DNA of 64,000 bases from Microcebus murinus. Taxonomy: Eukaryota; Chordata; Mammalia; Primates; Cheirogaleidae. The stretch is taken from the NCBI RefSeq assembly GCF_040939455.1, contig NC_134112.1, positions 69,258,501-69,322,500 on the forward strand, read 5' to 3'. A program made the position numbers and the translations under genes. Positions within the stretch are counted from its first letter, which is position 1, and each line of letters begins with the position of its first letter. The notes under the pieces are model-generated. The model ran no database searches. It had not been told where the DNA came from and worked only from the letters and a program-made list of their open reading frames with translations. Of the stretch, positions 37,065-49,664 are shown one piece after another.

Positions 37065-38195
37065 AAATAACTGAGATCTATTGTAGTATTTCTTAAATAC
37101 ATGGAGTTACTGTGAGATTTGAATCAGATAATCTAGATGATAAAACATTTCTCAACACATATAAAAACTTTTCAAATTAAAGGTATGATTACATGAATAG
37201 CACTTCTGTTTTTTTGTGGCATTCTCGGTAGAGAAATTACTGAGACACTGCCTTTATATAATTTGAAAAATAATCTTCATATATTATTTTTATAAATATT
37301 ATACTTTATTATTTTGAGTTGACGTTCAACTACATGCTTATCTAGGTCACTAGAATACTCTGCTCTGTCCCTTAATTTGATTTTAAATGAAACATGTATC
37401 ATAGGAAGAGTTCCAACAAACATAATGCTTTTTATTTAGGTAGACTTTTTAAAGCAGATACAAATGGCTACTCTTAATTTATATCCCCTTTTGCCTCTCA
37501 TGGGATAGCATCACTGCCCATTTCTGTTGAACCTGTCATGTCCTATTTTCTTTACAGATCTATTTTAATCCAAATCTGTAAATATTACCCTCTTTCTTGA
37601 TTAGCCTTTCTTCTCTAGATTTACTTTCAAGTGGTGGTAATAGTCTGTAACTACTTTTAACTTGTCCCTTTGGACTATTAAGGATTCTACATTTAAGGAT
37701 ATATTGTTTGAGAACAATGGATATTACAATAATAAAATTATAAGTAACATATCTAAGAAGATAAAAGTAATGCAGCATTCTATTATGTTAAAAACTGCCA
37801 TCTTTTGACATCAGCTTGATATTTCTGTGAATGTCCATTTACCTCAAGTGGTTTCTTCAAATAATGAGTTAGCTCTCATCTTTGTTGCAGCAAATTGAGG
37901 CACTAAGTTCAGCTTTGTGGACTGAATGATAAAACATTTGGGGGTCATCTGAACTATTCTTTGTTTTTATTGTCTTTAGTTTTTTTCATTTGTTTGTATA
38001 TACCTGTCTTCATCTAGTTTCTTAGACTCTATATCAGTAAATTCTATAAGGTTAAGGTATGATTGTTAGAAACCATGGAGTTAATTAGTTTTTGGTTTGG
38101 TTTTATTTTCAGCAGTTTAAAAATAAGGGCTTTAAAGTATATTATGAAGTTTTAGGTTAACTGATTTCAAATGTTTTTTTCAGTAACTTTTTATA
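37065..38195. other. Unassigned AT-rich sequence
   Basis: Nothing recognisable. Confidence 0.4.
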
Positions 38196-38620
38196 TTATA
38201 TATTTTTTAAAAACTTCAGTTTTTAAAAATTAGGAAATATAGATAAGCAAAAAGAAAAAAATTCATTCTATCCTATCACAGTTTTAATATAGCCCAGAAA
38301 AATTCCAAATTTAGAGAGAGGGGGGTGTGTGGGGTGTGTATGTATGTGTGGATTCACATCCTTAATTTTTTTTAGTTGAACTCATCAAATAATTGCTGGA
38401 TCAAAATGTAAATGTATTTTTGATACATACTTTCACCCAGAATATATGTAGTTTCCCACTTCTTTATCAACACTGAAGATTTTTTTTCCATCATCCCTAA
38501 TAAAATCAATGAAAAAAATTGTTTTGTCATTATTTTAATTTCCATTTCACTGATTATTGAAGAAGTTAATTTTTCATATTTATAGACTATTTGTATGTCT
38601 CTGTATAAGCTAATGCTAAA
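38196..38620 (-). mobile_element. L1M fragment, reverse orientation
   Basis: Antisense L1M 3' region: 'aattgctggatcaaaatgtaaatgtatttttgatac', 'ttatcaacactgaagatttt' and 'tttaatttccatttcactgattattgaagaagttaat' correspond in order to old L1 copies. A G/T-rich simple tract lies at 38316-38352. Confidence 0.6.
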
Positions 38621-39280
38621 ATTTTGAATTTTCACATACAAAATATTTCCCACATTTACTTGGCCCTAGATCCCCTTTGTGCAGAGTATCTTGTTTCCTG
38701 TAATAAATTTTTGTGAAACACTGTTAGACATTATATAGCATCATATTTAATTAATAAAATTTTTATAAAGAATTTAACTGGTAACCAAATGTACTAGGTT
38801 GCTTACATTTTAAGTAGGTTCTATGCTTCATTTTATATATATGATGCTAAAAAAGTATAGAAATTAAATACATATTTATCAGTATATCAAGCCATTAACC
38901 ATTGGCAGATCAGATTAAATATCAGGAAAGTTTTAATACTTAAGTTTATCTAAGGAAGTCTCCATATCTATTTTAAAAGCATTGCTATTAAGTGAAGTTA
39001 CAAGGACCTATTTTGTAAAATAGATACTTTTCAAAACACTGAAAATGCAAATATGCATACATTTCAAAAAACAATAATAGTTGGTTTATTGTTATTTATC
39101 AAAATGTGGCCTGTTTTAACCCTATATATTAATACCTATTCTCCAATAATCAGTGTGATTGTAATATTTAAATAATTTCTGTACAATTCCTCTATATAAT
39201 GAAGTACATAGAATCTAAAATCTTTCTACGAAAACAAAAATCCTGAGTCCACCTATTAAAATTACTAAGTGTCCTGTGGG
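38621..39280. other. Unassigned AT-rich sequence
   Basis: Nothing recognisable. Confidence 0.4.
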
Positions 39281-39284
39281 GTTA

Positions 39285-39435
39285 ATGGGAGGTTCAGTTT
39301 AGGCAAATCATCTACATGGGGCTACCCACTCCACCCTCACCCTCACCTTCAACTTAATTAGGCTGTCAATCACAATTAGTGGTATTATACATTTTCACAG
39401 TTGCCTGATCAGTGCTTTGTTTCAGCCATGCTTAG
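39285..39435. promoter_or_regulatory. Candidate enhancer core with PBX-MEIS and homeodomain sites
   Basis: Non-repetitive stretch more GC-rich than its surroundings. ctgtcaatca at 39363-39372 is the exact complement of the PBX-MEIS/PREP composite site TGATTGACAG. TAATTA lies at 39355-39360 and caattag at 39373-39379. The cluster within about 25 bp suggests a developmental enhancer, but this is motif evidence only. Confidence 0.35.
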
Positions 39436-41265
39436 CAAATAGATAGCAGATTGAATGTATTGTTGAGCAAGGAAAAATACTGACTGTGTGGCATGTTTTC
39501 ACTTTGGAGCTCTTATATTGTTACATAACATATGCTTAAAGCAAATGAGTAAGGTAAGCTAAATAAAAAAGAAGTTTGCAAAAGCAATGAAGTAGCATGT
39601 GAGAGTGAATTCTAATCATGGGACTATTTAAAACACAAGCATTGGGGAGCAAAACTTTGTTTCCAGTGTTACATTAGAGGCTTCTGAAGGGTAGCAGATA
39701 TTTAAACAAAATCTATATTCATAGAAATATGCTTATGTTGAAATAAACTATATTGTTGACACCTCCTATTTGGGTGCAACTCCTGTTAAAATTCCAAAGA
39801 CTGAATTGAGGTAATACTTAGTTTTGAAATGCCAGTAGGTAGACTTAAGTCTTCAACGTATCTACCTAGATATATTTTTATATTCACTAGATAAAGATAT
39901 TTTCCCAAGGTTGCAAACTGCTTATGGAAAAAAAAAGATAAAATCAAGAAGAGGTAGACATTGTAAGTCATATACCTTTTATTAACAACTGCAATTTCAA
40001 GCACTTCGACCTTTAAGACTCTATTTGTGTTTTCAAGGAGCAAGTGCCTTTATAACATAATGAACTTATATTATGAGGAAACAATCTTAATAAGGAAAAG
40101 GCACCCTTATGATTCATAAAATTGATTTTATCATATCTGACCTAATTGGTCATTCCTGCCTAGTAACAGAGAGAAAGGTAAAAATCCTATGCTATTTAAT
40201 TTATCTATCTTAATTATATTACTCTTTTGCTACAGGCTTTACTATGTTAACTTCCCATGTTGTAATTAACCACTACATATCTATATTAATTTTCCTGTTT
40301 TCTAGAACTGAAAAACCATTTTCATTGTATTATCAGATACAGAGGAGTATTAAACAATCACCTGAACACAGATCTAAGGTGCCTATAAAATAATAATATT
40401 GTGGACAAATGACAAGCTTTTAGTAAGAAATAATAATAATAATAATATTGATCTTAGAACTTTCTACTTGAAAGTATGGAAGATTATATTATTATATGCA
40501 CTATAAAAATGTATACTCTTTTTTTTCACAATCTGACTTACTTCCTTTCCTGAAAGGAGTTTATGATAATGACAAAACAGAGGCTAATAGATACCCAGAT
40601 ATCAAATGCAATAAACAGTAGAGATACTCAGACATTGGTATATAAGAGAGGTAAATTGTAAGGACTTTATTCCTTTATTCACCATTAGCTGAATGTCAAA
40701 TAAAAGGCAAAGAAGTAATCCACAGTGCTAACCCTTAGGACATTACAAAGTGGGGGGAGGAAAAAAAAAGGTGTAAGGATAGACAAACACTCTAATCATT
40801 ATGATACAGTGTAATCAGTGATACAGAAGTGCAGAGGCTGGTATTGGAATATATAAGAGGATCACATATCCAGACTGGGAGTTCAGAGTGAGAATCAGTC
40901 AGGAGAAACTTCCCCAAAAAAAGGTAACAGTTGAAGTCAATTTGAAGAAGGAGTGAGCCATAAGAATTGAGAATATTATTGAGGCAAGACATGAAGTGAA
41001 AAAATAAGACTGGTTTCAGCAGAATAAGGCTATCTAACAACAGGGAAATATTTCAATTTTTTTCCCCTTAATACTGAAGGCGTGTTCTACATCTGAATAT
41101 GTCATGCTGAGTCTCGGGTGGAGGCAGTAGTCTCATACTCAAAACACAGTGATTACAAATGCTGGTATAAGCAGTAATTCTTTTTTTCCTCAATAGAAAT
41201 ATCACGTTTTCCTCATATTATGAAAAAAGGAAATCACAGTTCCCTTGAAGATGTTTTCTTATAAA
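39436..41265. other. Unassigned AT-rich sequence
   Basis: A (TAA)n microsatellite at 40430-40446 is the only named feature. Confidence 0.4.
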
Positions 41266-41267
41266 TA

Positions 41268-41615
41268 ACTCCCTTTCCTTGGAGTGGTTTTTCACTGACC
41301 ACTTAGTTGTGCTTTTTGGAACTCTCCTGTTTGTGGTGAGCACTTATCATATTTGTCCAGGCATCCTAGCTTCGAAGCAATGCCAACATTGGAAACTGGA
41401 AGCTAGAATTAACCAGTTTTGGGTGCCCAAATCTGGTACCATTTCACTGTATAGAGGCTAATGGAAAATATTAAGAAAGTCAGGTGCCCCCAAGAGAGAG
41501 TTTTTTGAAACGAGTCCCTCTTGGGCTGATTATAAGACTAATCAGCCATTTATCAAGCAAGCCATTATGTGTCTGACCATATGAATAAACATAATTCATG
41601 CAAATATAATTTATG
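41268..41615. other. Candidate conserved regulatory element
   Basis: Non-repetitive, higher-complexity stretch. It has 'ttggagtggtttttcactgaccactt' near its start, gccaacattggaaactgga (NFI-like half sites) near 41382-41400, 'gggctgattataagactaatcagcc' near 41524-41548 with ctgatta/taatcag inverted, and a canonical octamer ATGCAAAT at 41598-41605. No exon features. Confidence 0.3.
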
Positions 41616-43045
41616 TTAAATACATTCTTGAGTTATTATGCACAATATTTTCTTCATCAGAAAGCAGTGACCAAAAGTGCACATATATTTGCAGTAATTC
41701 TTTTCAGCATCTTGAATATCCCATTTTCTTCCTGCCATTGATGATTCTGTCAGTTCCTCTGATTAACTTCTTCCTTCCAAATATGTCCTAGGCATTTGGA
41801 AAAGAGTTACTTATTTCAGAGGATATATATTAGTATGATATTCTTAGTCTGGTATTTAAGGTTTTAATAGCACTTCAAATTTTGTTTTGTTAACAAAGCT
41901 TGATATCCTAGAAGCACAGCCCTGTCCTGGGTTCATTAATAAACAAATTTGAATGCTTCAGTCTCAGTCCTGACCTCAAAGCTACCCATTAGTGACTTTT
42001 CTCCATTGTACTGTAATGTAATCACAGACACTGAAGTAGCAGACCATTTTCTTTGTTAATCAGAAAAAAATCAGCATCATTATATTTCCCCAAAAAACCA
42101 AAAACCTGTCTATTTCCTTTGTTTTTGTATGAAGAAATATTGGGGGCTCCTCTCAATGCTTGTATTTTTAAGGTATGAATTATATATTTTAAATCATTGT
42201 TGCAAACTTAAAGTAGCATTTCTGTGTGCAACCTTTTAAAAAAGAGTCAGTTTATTACACGTAAATCTGAAAGGTTATAGTTACCAACTGTACGGCATGA
42301 AAAAGTACCATAATTTATTAATATGCTTCTCTGGCAGGGGTATATAGCTGTGCCTGAAGCCCTGAAGCTGTCCTCTTCATGTTTATACAGTTCTTTGAAG
42401 GCAAACCCCTTAAAATATCCCAAAGATAATTCACTGAAATTATTTAAAAATCTCTTTACAAAGTATTGTTCATCTGTGGAGGAGAGACAATATTTATTTC
42501 CAATATCATATACATTACAGTCCATTCTCAAGCCTATATTTCCTTGCCAATTCATTTGGATGTATCATAACATACTGATAATCTTATACAAGAGGATCTG
42601 ACATTCAAGCATCACCATATATGCCAGCAAAGATGACAACTGGCTTAAGAAAAAGGAATGGTTAGTTCTACCCTGAGTCGTTGGTTTTACATTCCAAGGA
42701 TAGGTAAACCAGTGAATCTTACTTCATTCCCATATACATCCCACTTTTTCTTGATGGGAAGAAAGTATTTCTATATATGTCTACAGGTGAGTATAAATAT
42801 GGTAGGTTATTTTCACACAAAAACTATTATTAAATCAGTGATGCATCTTATGTCTTCCTTATGTCTGAGGAGTGTGACTTCTGAGAATGGTGTTCCATTT
42901 GTCCTCAATGTGGCTGACAGTTGTGTTCATTGGAGCCTAGAGTGGAGGGAGGTGAAATTTTCTCTGATGGTGGGCTACAGGTTTCTCACTTTGATTTTTT
43001 TCGATGTGTTATTTAGGTCCACGTATCTTTAGTATTTATTTCTAA
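41616..43045. other. Unassigned sequence
   Basis: Open frames at 42323-42601 and 42658-43032 lack domains. No repeat was named. Confidence 0.35.
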
Positions 43046-43235
43046 ATGGCATTTATTTTTTCTAAGGTGAACCTTAAATTTTAAAAGAAATCAAATTGTG
43101 GCAAAATGCATATAACATAGATTTCTAAGGGTACAGATCAATAGTGTTAAATATATTCAGATTGTTATGCAACCAGTCTCCACAACTTTTTCATCTTGCA
43201 AAACTGAAACTCTATACCCGTTATACAATATAAAG
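43046..43235 (-). mobile_element. L1M 3' UTR fragment, reverse
   Basis: 'ttgtggcaaaatgcatataacatag', 'gttatgcaaccagtctccacaactttttcatcttgcaaaactgaaactctatacccg' is the antisense of a typical L1M 3' end. Confidence 0.8.
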
Positions 43236-44250
43236 CAAACTTTTTATAAAGTATAACATATATACAAACTCATGCATTATCTAGACGTATATAGCTCTGG
43301 ATTTTCACAAAGTAAATACACCCATGTAACCACCATCCAGATTGAGAAATAGAATATTACCAGCATCTCTCTCCCTCTCAGTTACTACTCTGTGATCTAG
43401 TAACATTGCTAAATTCCATATTTATTCTTATAGATTGTAGACTCTTTTAGATTTCTTACATATACGACCAGGTTTGTTATGGTTAATAATATTTTTTATT
43501 TATTTATTTATTTTTTAATAATTGTACTGTGTGGGACTTCTGGTAGAGTGATGAATAAATGTGGGGATAAGAGGCATTGTGTCTTGTCTCCCATGTTGAA
43601 GTTTTCTGTATTTCTTCATTAGGTATGATTTTTGCGATAGGTTTCTGAGGCTATTTTATCAGATCAAGGAAGTTCTTATCTATTCGGAATTTGACAAGTG
43701 TTTTCATCTGAGCAAGTGTTGAATTGTTTCAATAATTTTTTCATATATATATTGAGATAATCTGATTGTTTTTTCTTTATTTTATTATTATAATGAATTA
43801 TATTGATTGATTTTGAAGGTCAAGTTAATTGACAGAGTTTGTGGTATTATTTCTTTCTTAAAGTTTGGAAAAATTCACTGGTAAAGTCAACTGAGCCTGG
43901 AAATATTTTTGTGGAAAGTTTCTAATTCCATTTCTTTAATAGACGTGCGATTATTTGGATTTTCTGCTACTTTTGCTAAGGTATTTCCAGGAATTTGTTC
44001 AATTCACCAAAAATATTAAATTCACTAGCATAAAATTTTTTGTAATATCCTTATTTTTTGAAATTTATTTATTCATTATTTTTTTAATGCCCATACAATC
44101 TGTAGTGATTTCTGTTCCAATACTGGTCTTTTATTTTTTATAAGATCAGTATTGACAAAATTATATCAATTCTTTTTTTCTAAATAACCATCCATTTTGT
44201 TGATTTTTCTCTATTGCATTTTCAGAGATATGGCTATATTTTTTAAAAAA
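43236..44250 (-). mobile_element. L1M ORF2 and 3' part, reverse
   Basis: 43280-43420 has the antisense L1M block 'cacaaagtaaatacacccatgtaaccaccatccag'. 43500-44250 is antisense RT-region sequence ('gaataaatgtggggataagaggcattgtgtcttg', 'aattcactggtaaagtcaactgagcctgg', 'ccatccattttgttgatttttctc'). A (TTTA)n tract lies at 43497-43520. The element resumes at 45556, after a nested insertion. Confidence 0.78.
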
Positions 44251-45555
44251 ATTAATAGACTTTATTTTTTAGAGTAGTTTTAGGTTAGAAAAATTAGAAA
44301 AATTAAGCATAAAGCACAGAGAGTTCCCATATACTGTCTCCCCAACTTCCTACCATCAGTTTCCCCTGTTATTAGAATCTTGCTTTGGTATGTTACATTT
44401 GATTCAATTGATGACCAATATTAATACAGTATTATTAACTAAAGTTCACAGTTTACATTAAGATTCACTCTTTGTCTTGTATAGTTCTATAGGTTTTGAC
44501 AAATGCCAAATGTCAAGCATCCATCAATATAGTATCATACATATTAGTTTACTGTAAAACTCCCCTGTACTCCTATTCTTCCCCCTTTTGTCTCCAACCC
44601 CTGGGTACCACTGATCTTTTTAACATCACAATAGTTTTGCCTTTTCCAGAATGTCATATGATTGGAATCATATGGTATGCAGCCTTTTCAGATCAGCTTC
44701 ACTTACTTAGCAATATGCATTTAAAGTTCCTCCATGTCTTTTCATGGCATGATAGATCATTTTTTTTGAATGTGTAATATCCCATTGTATGGATATATCA
44801 AAGTTTGTTTACCCATTAGTGTACTGAAAGACATCTTGATTGCTTCCAAGTTTTGGCAATTATGAATAAAGCCATTATAAACACGTGTGTATAGGTTTTT
44901 TTGAAAACATGTCTTTAACTCTTCTGGATAAATATTAATACCACAGTTGCTGGATCCTATAATAATACTATGTTTAGCTTTGTAAGAAACTGCCAAACTG
45001 TCCTCTATAATAGATGTGCCATTTTACATTCCCACCAGCAATGAATGAAAGTTCCACATCCTTGTCATCATTTTGTGTTGTCCAGTGTTTTGGGTTTTAG
45101 CCTTTATAATAATAGTTATGTAGTGGTATCTCATTTTAATTTGCAATTCCCTAACGACATATGATATTGAACATCTTTTCATATGCATGTTTGTCATCTG
45201 TGTATCTTCTTTGGTGTGGTAACTATTCAGACCTTTTCCCCATAATTTAATTGAGTTGTTATTATCTTAGGAAGTTTTAAGTGTTCTTTGTATATTTTGG
45301 ATACAAGTTCTTTATCAGATATGTGTTTTGAAAATATTTTCTCCCAGTCTGTGGCTTGTCTTCTTATTAATTTTATTTTGCAAAGCAGAAGATTTTCATT
45401 TTAATGATGTTCAAATTATCAGTTTTTTAATGGATCAACCTGTTGGTACAGTATCTAAAAACTCATTGCCAAACCCAAGATCACCTAGATTTTCTCCTAT
45501 ATTATCTTCTAGAAATTGTATTGTTTTCTGTTTTATTATACATTATGTCTATGAT
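44251..45555 (-). mobile_element. Nested L1M copy, reverse
   Basis: Starts with an antisense 3' end ('agactttattttttagagtagttttaggttag'), then runs without break through 'cttgtatagttctataggttttgacaaatg', 'ccttttccagaatgtcatatgattggaatcatatgg', 'gttgcttccaagttttggcaattatgaataaagcc', 'gtagtggtatctcatttt', 'ttctcccagtctgtggcttgtcttctt' and 'tcacctagattttctcctat'. This is the well-known L1MA/MB-type 3' kilobase, antisense. It separates two consecutive parts of another L1M. Confidence 0.85.
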
Positions 45556-46560
45556 CTAGATTATATGTTTTTAATGTTATTAATTTCTGTTCTTTATTCT
45601 TTCTTTTCTCCTACTTTTTTGGTTTTAATTTACTGTTCCTTTTCTAAGCTATTAAGATGGACTCTTAGATCACAGATTTTTCAGCCTTTATTTATTTTTA
45701 ATGTATACATTCAAGACTATAAATTTCCTTTTAAACACAGCATGAGCTGAATCCTACTATTTGATATACTGTAGTTTTGTAATTATTTAGTTTAAAATAT
45801 CTTGTAATTTCCCTTATGATTCTTTAACTCATAGATTATTTAGAAGTTCATTGTTTCATTTCAAAATATTTCAGGATTTCTTAATTTAGCTGTTTTTACT
45901 AATGTCACAGTTGTCAGAAAATATCAGTGATTTCAAACCTTTGAAATTTGTTTAAACTTGTTTTATGGCCCACGATATGGTTTATCATGATAAAGTTCCA
46001 TATGCACTAGAACAAAATATATTTTGCCATTATTTTTTACATTATTACATATACATAATGTAAATATGTATGCATATAGATATGTGTGTGCAACAATTTG
46101 TTTATTCATTGTGTTGTTCATATGTTCTGTAATCTTATATTTGCTTATCTGGAGTTACTGAGAGAGATGTTTTAAAATCCCCCATTTTGAATGTCTGTAT
46201 CTGTTTCTTTTTTCAGTTGTCAGTTTTTTCTTTATGTTTTAAAATTATTCTATTAAGTGCATGCATATTTAGGAATACTATATCTATCTGGTAACTTAAA
46301 CTGTTATCATTATGAAATACCCTTCTTATCTTTAATAATTTTTTTAACTTCAAAATTTTTTTTGTCTGATATTAGGATAGCTATATCAACTTTCTTTTGC
46401 TTACTGCTTCCCTGTTGTATATATATTACTATCTTTTTAGTCTTAGCCTTTTTGTGTCCTTATATTTAACTTGTATCTCATGTAAACAGCATATAACTAG
46501 GTTTATATTTAATGTAATTATTGATATATAGCTATAAATATCTTTTAAATAACATTTTTA
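45556..46560 (-). mobile_element. L1M ORF2 (5' part), reverse, continuation
   Basis: Resumes with 'gttattaatttctgttctttattctttc', then 'tacattcaagactataaatttccttttaaacacagcatgagctg', 'cccacgatatggtttatcatgataaagttccatatgcac' and 'tttttttgtctgatattaggatagctat', the antisense order upstream of the RT region in old L1s. Fully decayed. Confidence 0.78.
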
Positions 46561-48132
46561 CTCCTGACTTGTAAGAGCCCCTAAAAGATCCCTGTGATTA
46601 TTTTAAATTTGGTCCCTAGGAAGGAATATTTGTGATGGTTTTCTGTTATTATAGACAAAATAATATATTAGTATAATATATTCTGTGTATTCCAATGAAA
46701 AACCTAAGTTTCACCCCAGAAGCCTACTTAAATCCTGTCAATCAGATTGCTGTTTTCAATGGCTTTATAAACTAAAAAATCTTAATAGTATTTTACTATA
46801 TTTTCATTACTTATATGAACCTTTCATAAGCCATGCATAGCACTAATGGAAAACAAAATTATTTATTAACATGTATTTTACCTATTTTTATCATCCTTTA
46901 TTAAGGATCATTGTATTAAAAATTCAAGGAATCTAAGAATTGGTCTAAAAATATGGTTCAGTAAAATACTAATATTCCTTTCCAAATAAAAAAAACTATG
47001 CAACTGTAATATTGTAGACATTATGAAATTACTTCATGATGACTTCTATATTCTTGAAATAGCCTTAAAAATAACACAAAAACATTATGGACCAATCTAT
47101 AGGTTGAGTACAAGATAGCATATACTGATGTCACTGTGGCATTGAGTTTAATCAGTTGGCCAATATGTGCTGCAAAACGATGATCTTTTGGAGTTTGTTT
47201 TTCTTATGGAACATTATGTCTAACTGTGATGCCAGTTTTTCCAGTGGCACCTTGTCAATGCCAAAGAGCAGGTTGTATGATATGAGGTCTTCAAAGGTGA
47301 GGCTCAGGTGCAAAGACATCAAAGTTGTATTCATTAATATCAAAACTTTACCCCTTCTTGTAAAAGCAAAGAAGGAGGTCCTTTAATTGCTGAGCATTAC
47401 AAAATGTTCTCAGAGCACTTGACTTATATTAAAATTTTATAGCTATTCTTATTTGGGAGTTAATTTACTTTTCCAAACTGGGATTAAGGGAATTCAAGAA
47501 AACCTGATTTGCATCTTAAGGATGAAAGTATCCCTGACCTTTTATGCATGGCATCTCTGCCATCAATAAATGTTTATTGGCCTAATGACCAATTAATTGG
47601 TAACAGAGATTTCAACTGCCTAATTTCTCATTGGAAGAATGTTTTAGATATTGACTAAACAGGAAATGTTGCAAAGTTCTTTGAAGATGTTTTATCATTT
47701 TGAATTAACAGATAAATGTCAGTGTGTTGCATAGACCAGCAAATTAGAATTTTTATTAAATTAAAGAATTAAAATTTTTAGTGATTTTGCAGTAAGAATG
47801 ATTGGTCTATGGCTAGTATATTTTATAATAGATTACTGATTTTGCTTATAGAAATTTAGACTATTATAAATGATTTAAATTTTATCAAGAGAAGGTAAAG
47901 CTAAACTTAAAGAGCAAAATCCTTTTCAATAATTAAACTTTCAAAACCAAAATTATTTGTTGATATTTGCTGTAAATCAGTCTATAGCCAGTGTTTTAAA
48001 AGTTTTTAATTAGAAAAAAAAAAAACAGACTTTGGAAATGCCAAAGATTCAAGGATGCTTTCAACATAATGTATGATTTCAACTAAATGACATATTCAAT
48101 TATGTGATAGTAAGTACAGAATTGATTATGTT
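46561..48132. other. Unassigned sequence
   Basis: Holds a stretch at 47152-47386 that is open on both strands (about 76 codons each) and of higher complexity than its neighbours. No domain recognised. The rest is AT-rich and unassigned. Confidence 0.3.
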
Positions 48133-48491
48133 TGTCTTAGTTTGGGCTGCCATAGCAAATTACCATAAGTAGGCAGCTTAAACAACAAATATTTACTTCT
48201 TAGTTCTGGAGGCTGGGACGTCCAAGATCAAGTTACTAGAAGATTCAGTGTCTTGTGCAGGAGGCCTACTTCCTGTTTTGGAGATGACCATCTTGTTGTA
48301 AACTCACATGACAAAAAGAGAACTAAGGAGCTCTGTAGGGTCCCTTTTAGAAGGGCATTAATCCCATTCATGAGGCCCCCAACCTCCTAACCTAATTACC
48401 TCCTAAAAACTTCATGTTCTAAATCCATCAGATTGGGGGTTAGGATTTCAACATATGAATTTAAGGGTGAGTACAAACATTTGGCCCATAG
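48133..48491 (+). mobile_element. MLT1 LTR (ERVL-MaLR), solo
   Basis: A retroviral-type LTR, MLT1A/B-like: 'tgtcttagtttgggctgccatagcaaattacc', 'cttagttctggaggctgggacgtccaagatcaag', 'gggcattaatcccattcatgagg', 'cctaattacctcctaaaaac', 'gattgggggttaggatttcaacatatgaatt' and the end 'ggcccatagtaa'. All blocks are in order. No internal viral sequence adjoins it, so it is a solo LTR. Confidence 0.92.
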
Positions 48492-49179
48492 TAATGCCTA
48501 AGATATTTGTTGTTCCCAGAATTGTCTCAATTAATGTGTTTATGTTTATTTATGCTTGTTTCAGGAGGAAAGACAAGTTTCTCACTCAGAACTTACGTAT
48601 AAATATTTTTACAGTTTATTTCAAATTAGATATTTATTGAGACCTTTTAAGGAAATTTAGATTTTAAAAATGTCATTGGATAAAGTACAATTTTTCTAAT
48701 AAAAACCAAAAAATATTTCAAAACAGAAAATTCATAAATAACTTTCTATACTTTGGTTTTACGGAAGAATTAATATGCTTCTCTGAATTTTTAGGCTGAT
48801 AGATCACATTCTTATTTTCTCAGGACAGTCCTGGTTTACATTTACCTCCTCTGTTAATTATTAATAATGCTTCTTTTTTGCTCTGAATTGTGTCCCAATA
48901 AATTCTGTGGTCACCCCATTGAGTAATCAATCTTACTTAGGCATTTAATAAAGGCTCCCATAAATCTTGATACTCAGAAAATCAAGTATATTAGGGACAG
49001 TGAAGATTCAACAAAATCAAACCATAGGAAGAGTAGTGACCAATACCCTAGATTTGGAATAATAACAAAATTTCAGTTCATTTCTCAATTCTGTTTCTTA
49101 CTTACTGTGCCACATATCTTGGTCTTTCTGAGCCCATTAGAGATGGAAAATTAGAAGTATGTTGTCTCACAAATGACAT
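48492..49179. other. Unassigned AT-rich sequence
   Basis: Nothing recognisable. Confidence 0.4.
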
Positions 49180-49412
49180 AATGACATTAGAAATGTGAAA
49201 ATACTTTGTAAATTTTTAAATGCTATACAGATAGTATTAACAAACCCACAGTATGGTTTAACTCAAAGTTGTACTTGTCAAGAACATAGAGTTAAATGAC
49301 ATTAGAAATGTGAAAATACTTTGTAAATTTTTAAATGCTATACAGATAGTATTAACAAACCCACAGTATGGTTTAACTCAAAGTTGTACTTGTCAAGAAC
49401 ATAGAGTTAAAT
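49180..49412 (+). repeat. Exact 115-bp tandem duplication
   Basis: 49180-49294 is repeated immediately as 49295-49409 with no mismatch. Identity runs 118 bases (49180-49297 against 49295-49412), leaving a 3-nt aat overlap as possible microhomology. The unit opens with aatgacattagaaatgtgaa. The unit is not a known repeat. Absence of any difference means a very recent event or an assembly artefact. Confidence 0.97.
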
Positions 49413-49664
49413 TAACTGTAATTATAATGCACGATAGCAGTCTTTGCCCTGGAAACTCATATTTACATATTTTATCTTGCCATTATATCTTCACAGCAGA
49501 TTAAATGACCCCAAAATACTGAAGCATGCCAAAAATAAAAATTATAATAGAGTCTTATTCACTTTCATTTCTATATGAAATATGAGCATTTGTATGCATA
49601 TTTTAATAATAATGATTATCATAAAGCAGTGTTCACATGTGACAGTTGTTAACCCTAGTAACTT

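Noticed and set aside
45328..45750. 140-codon hydrophobic open frame
   Set aside because: Crosses the boundary of two antisense L1M elements, so it is repeat-derived.
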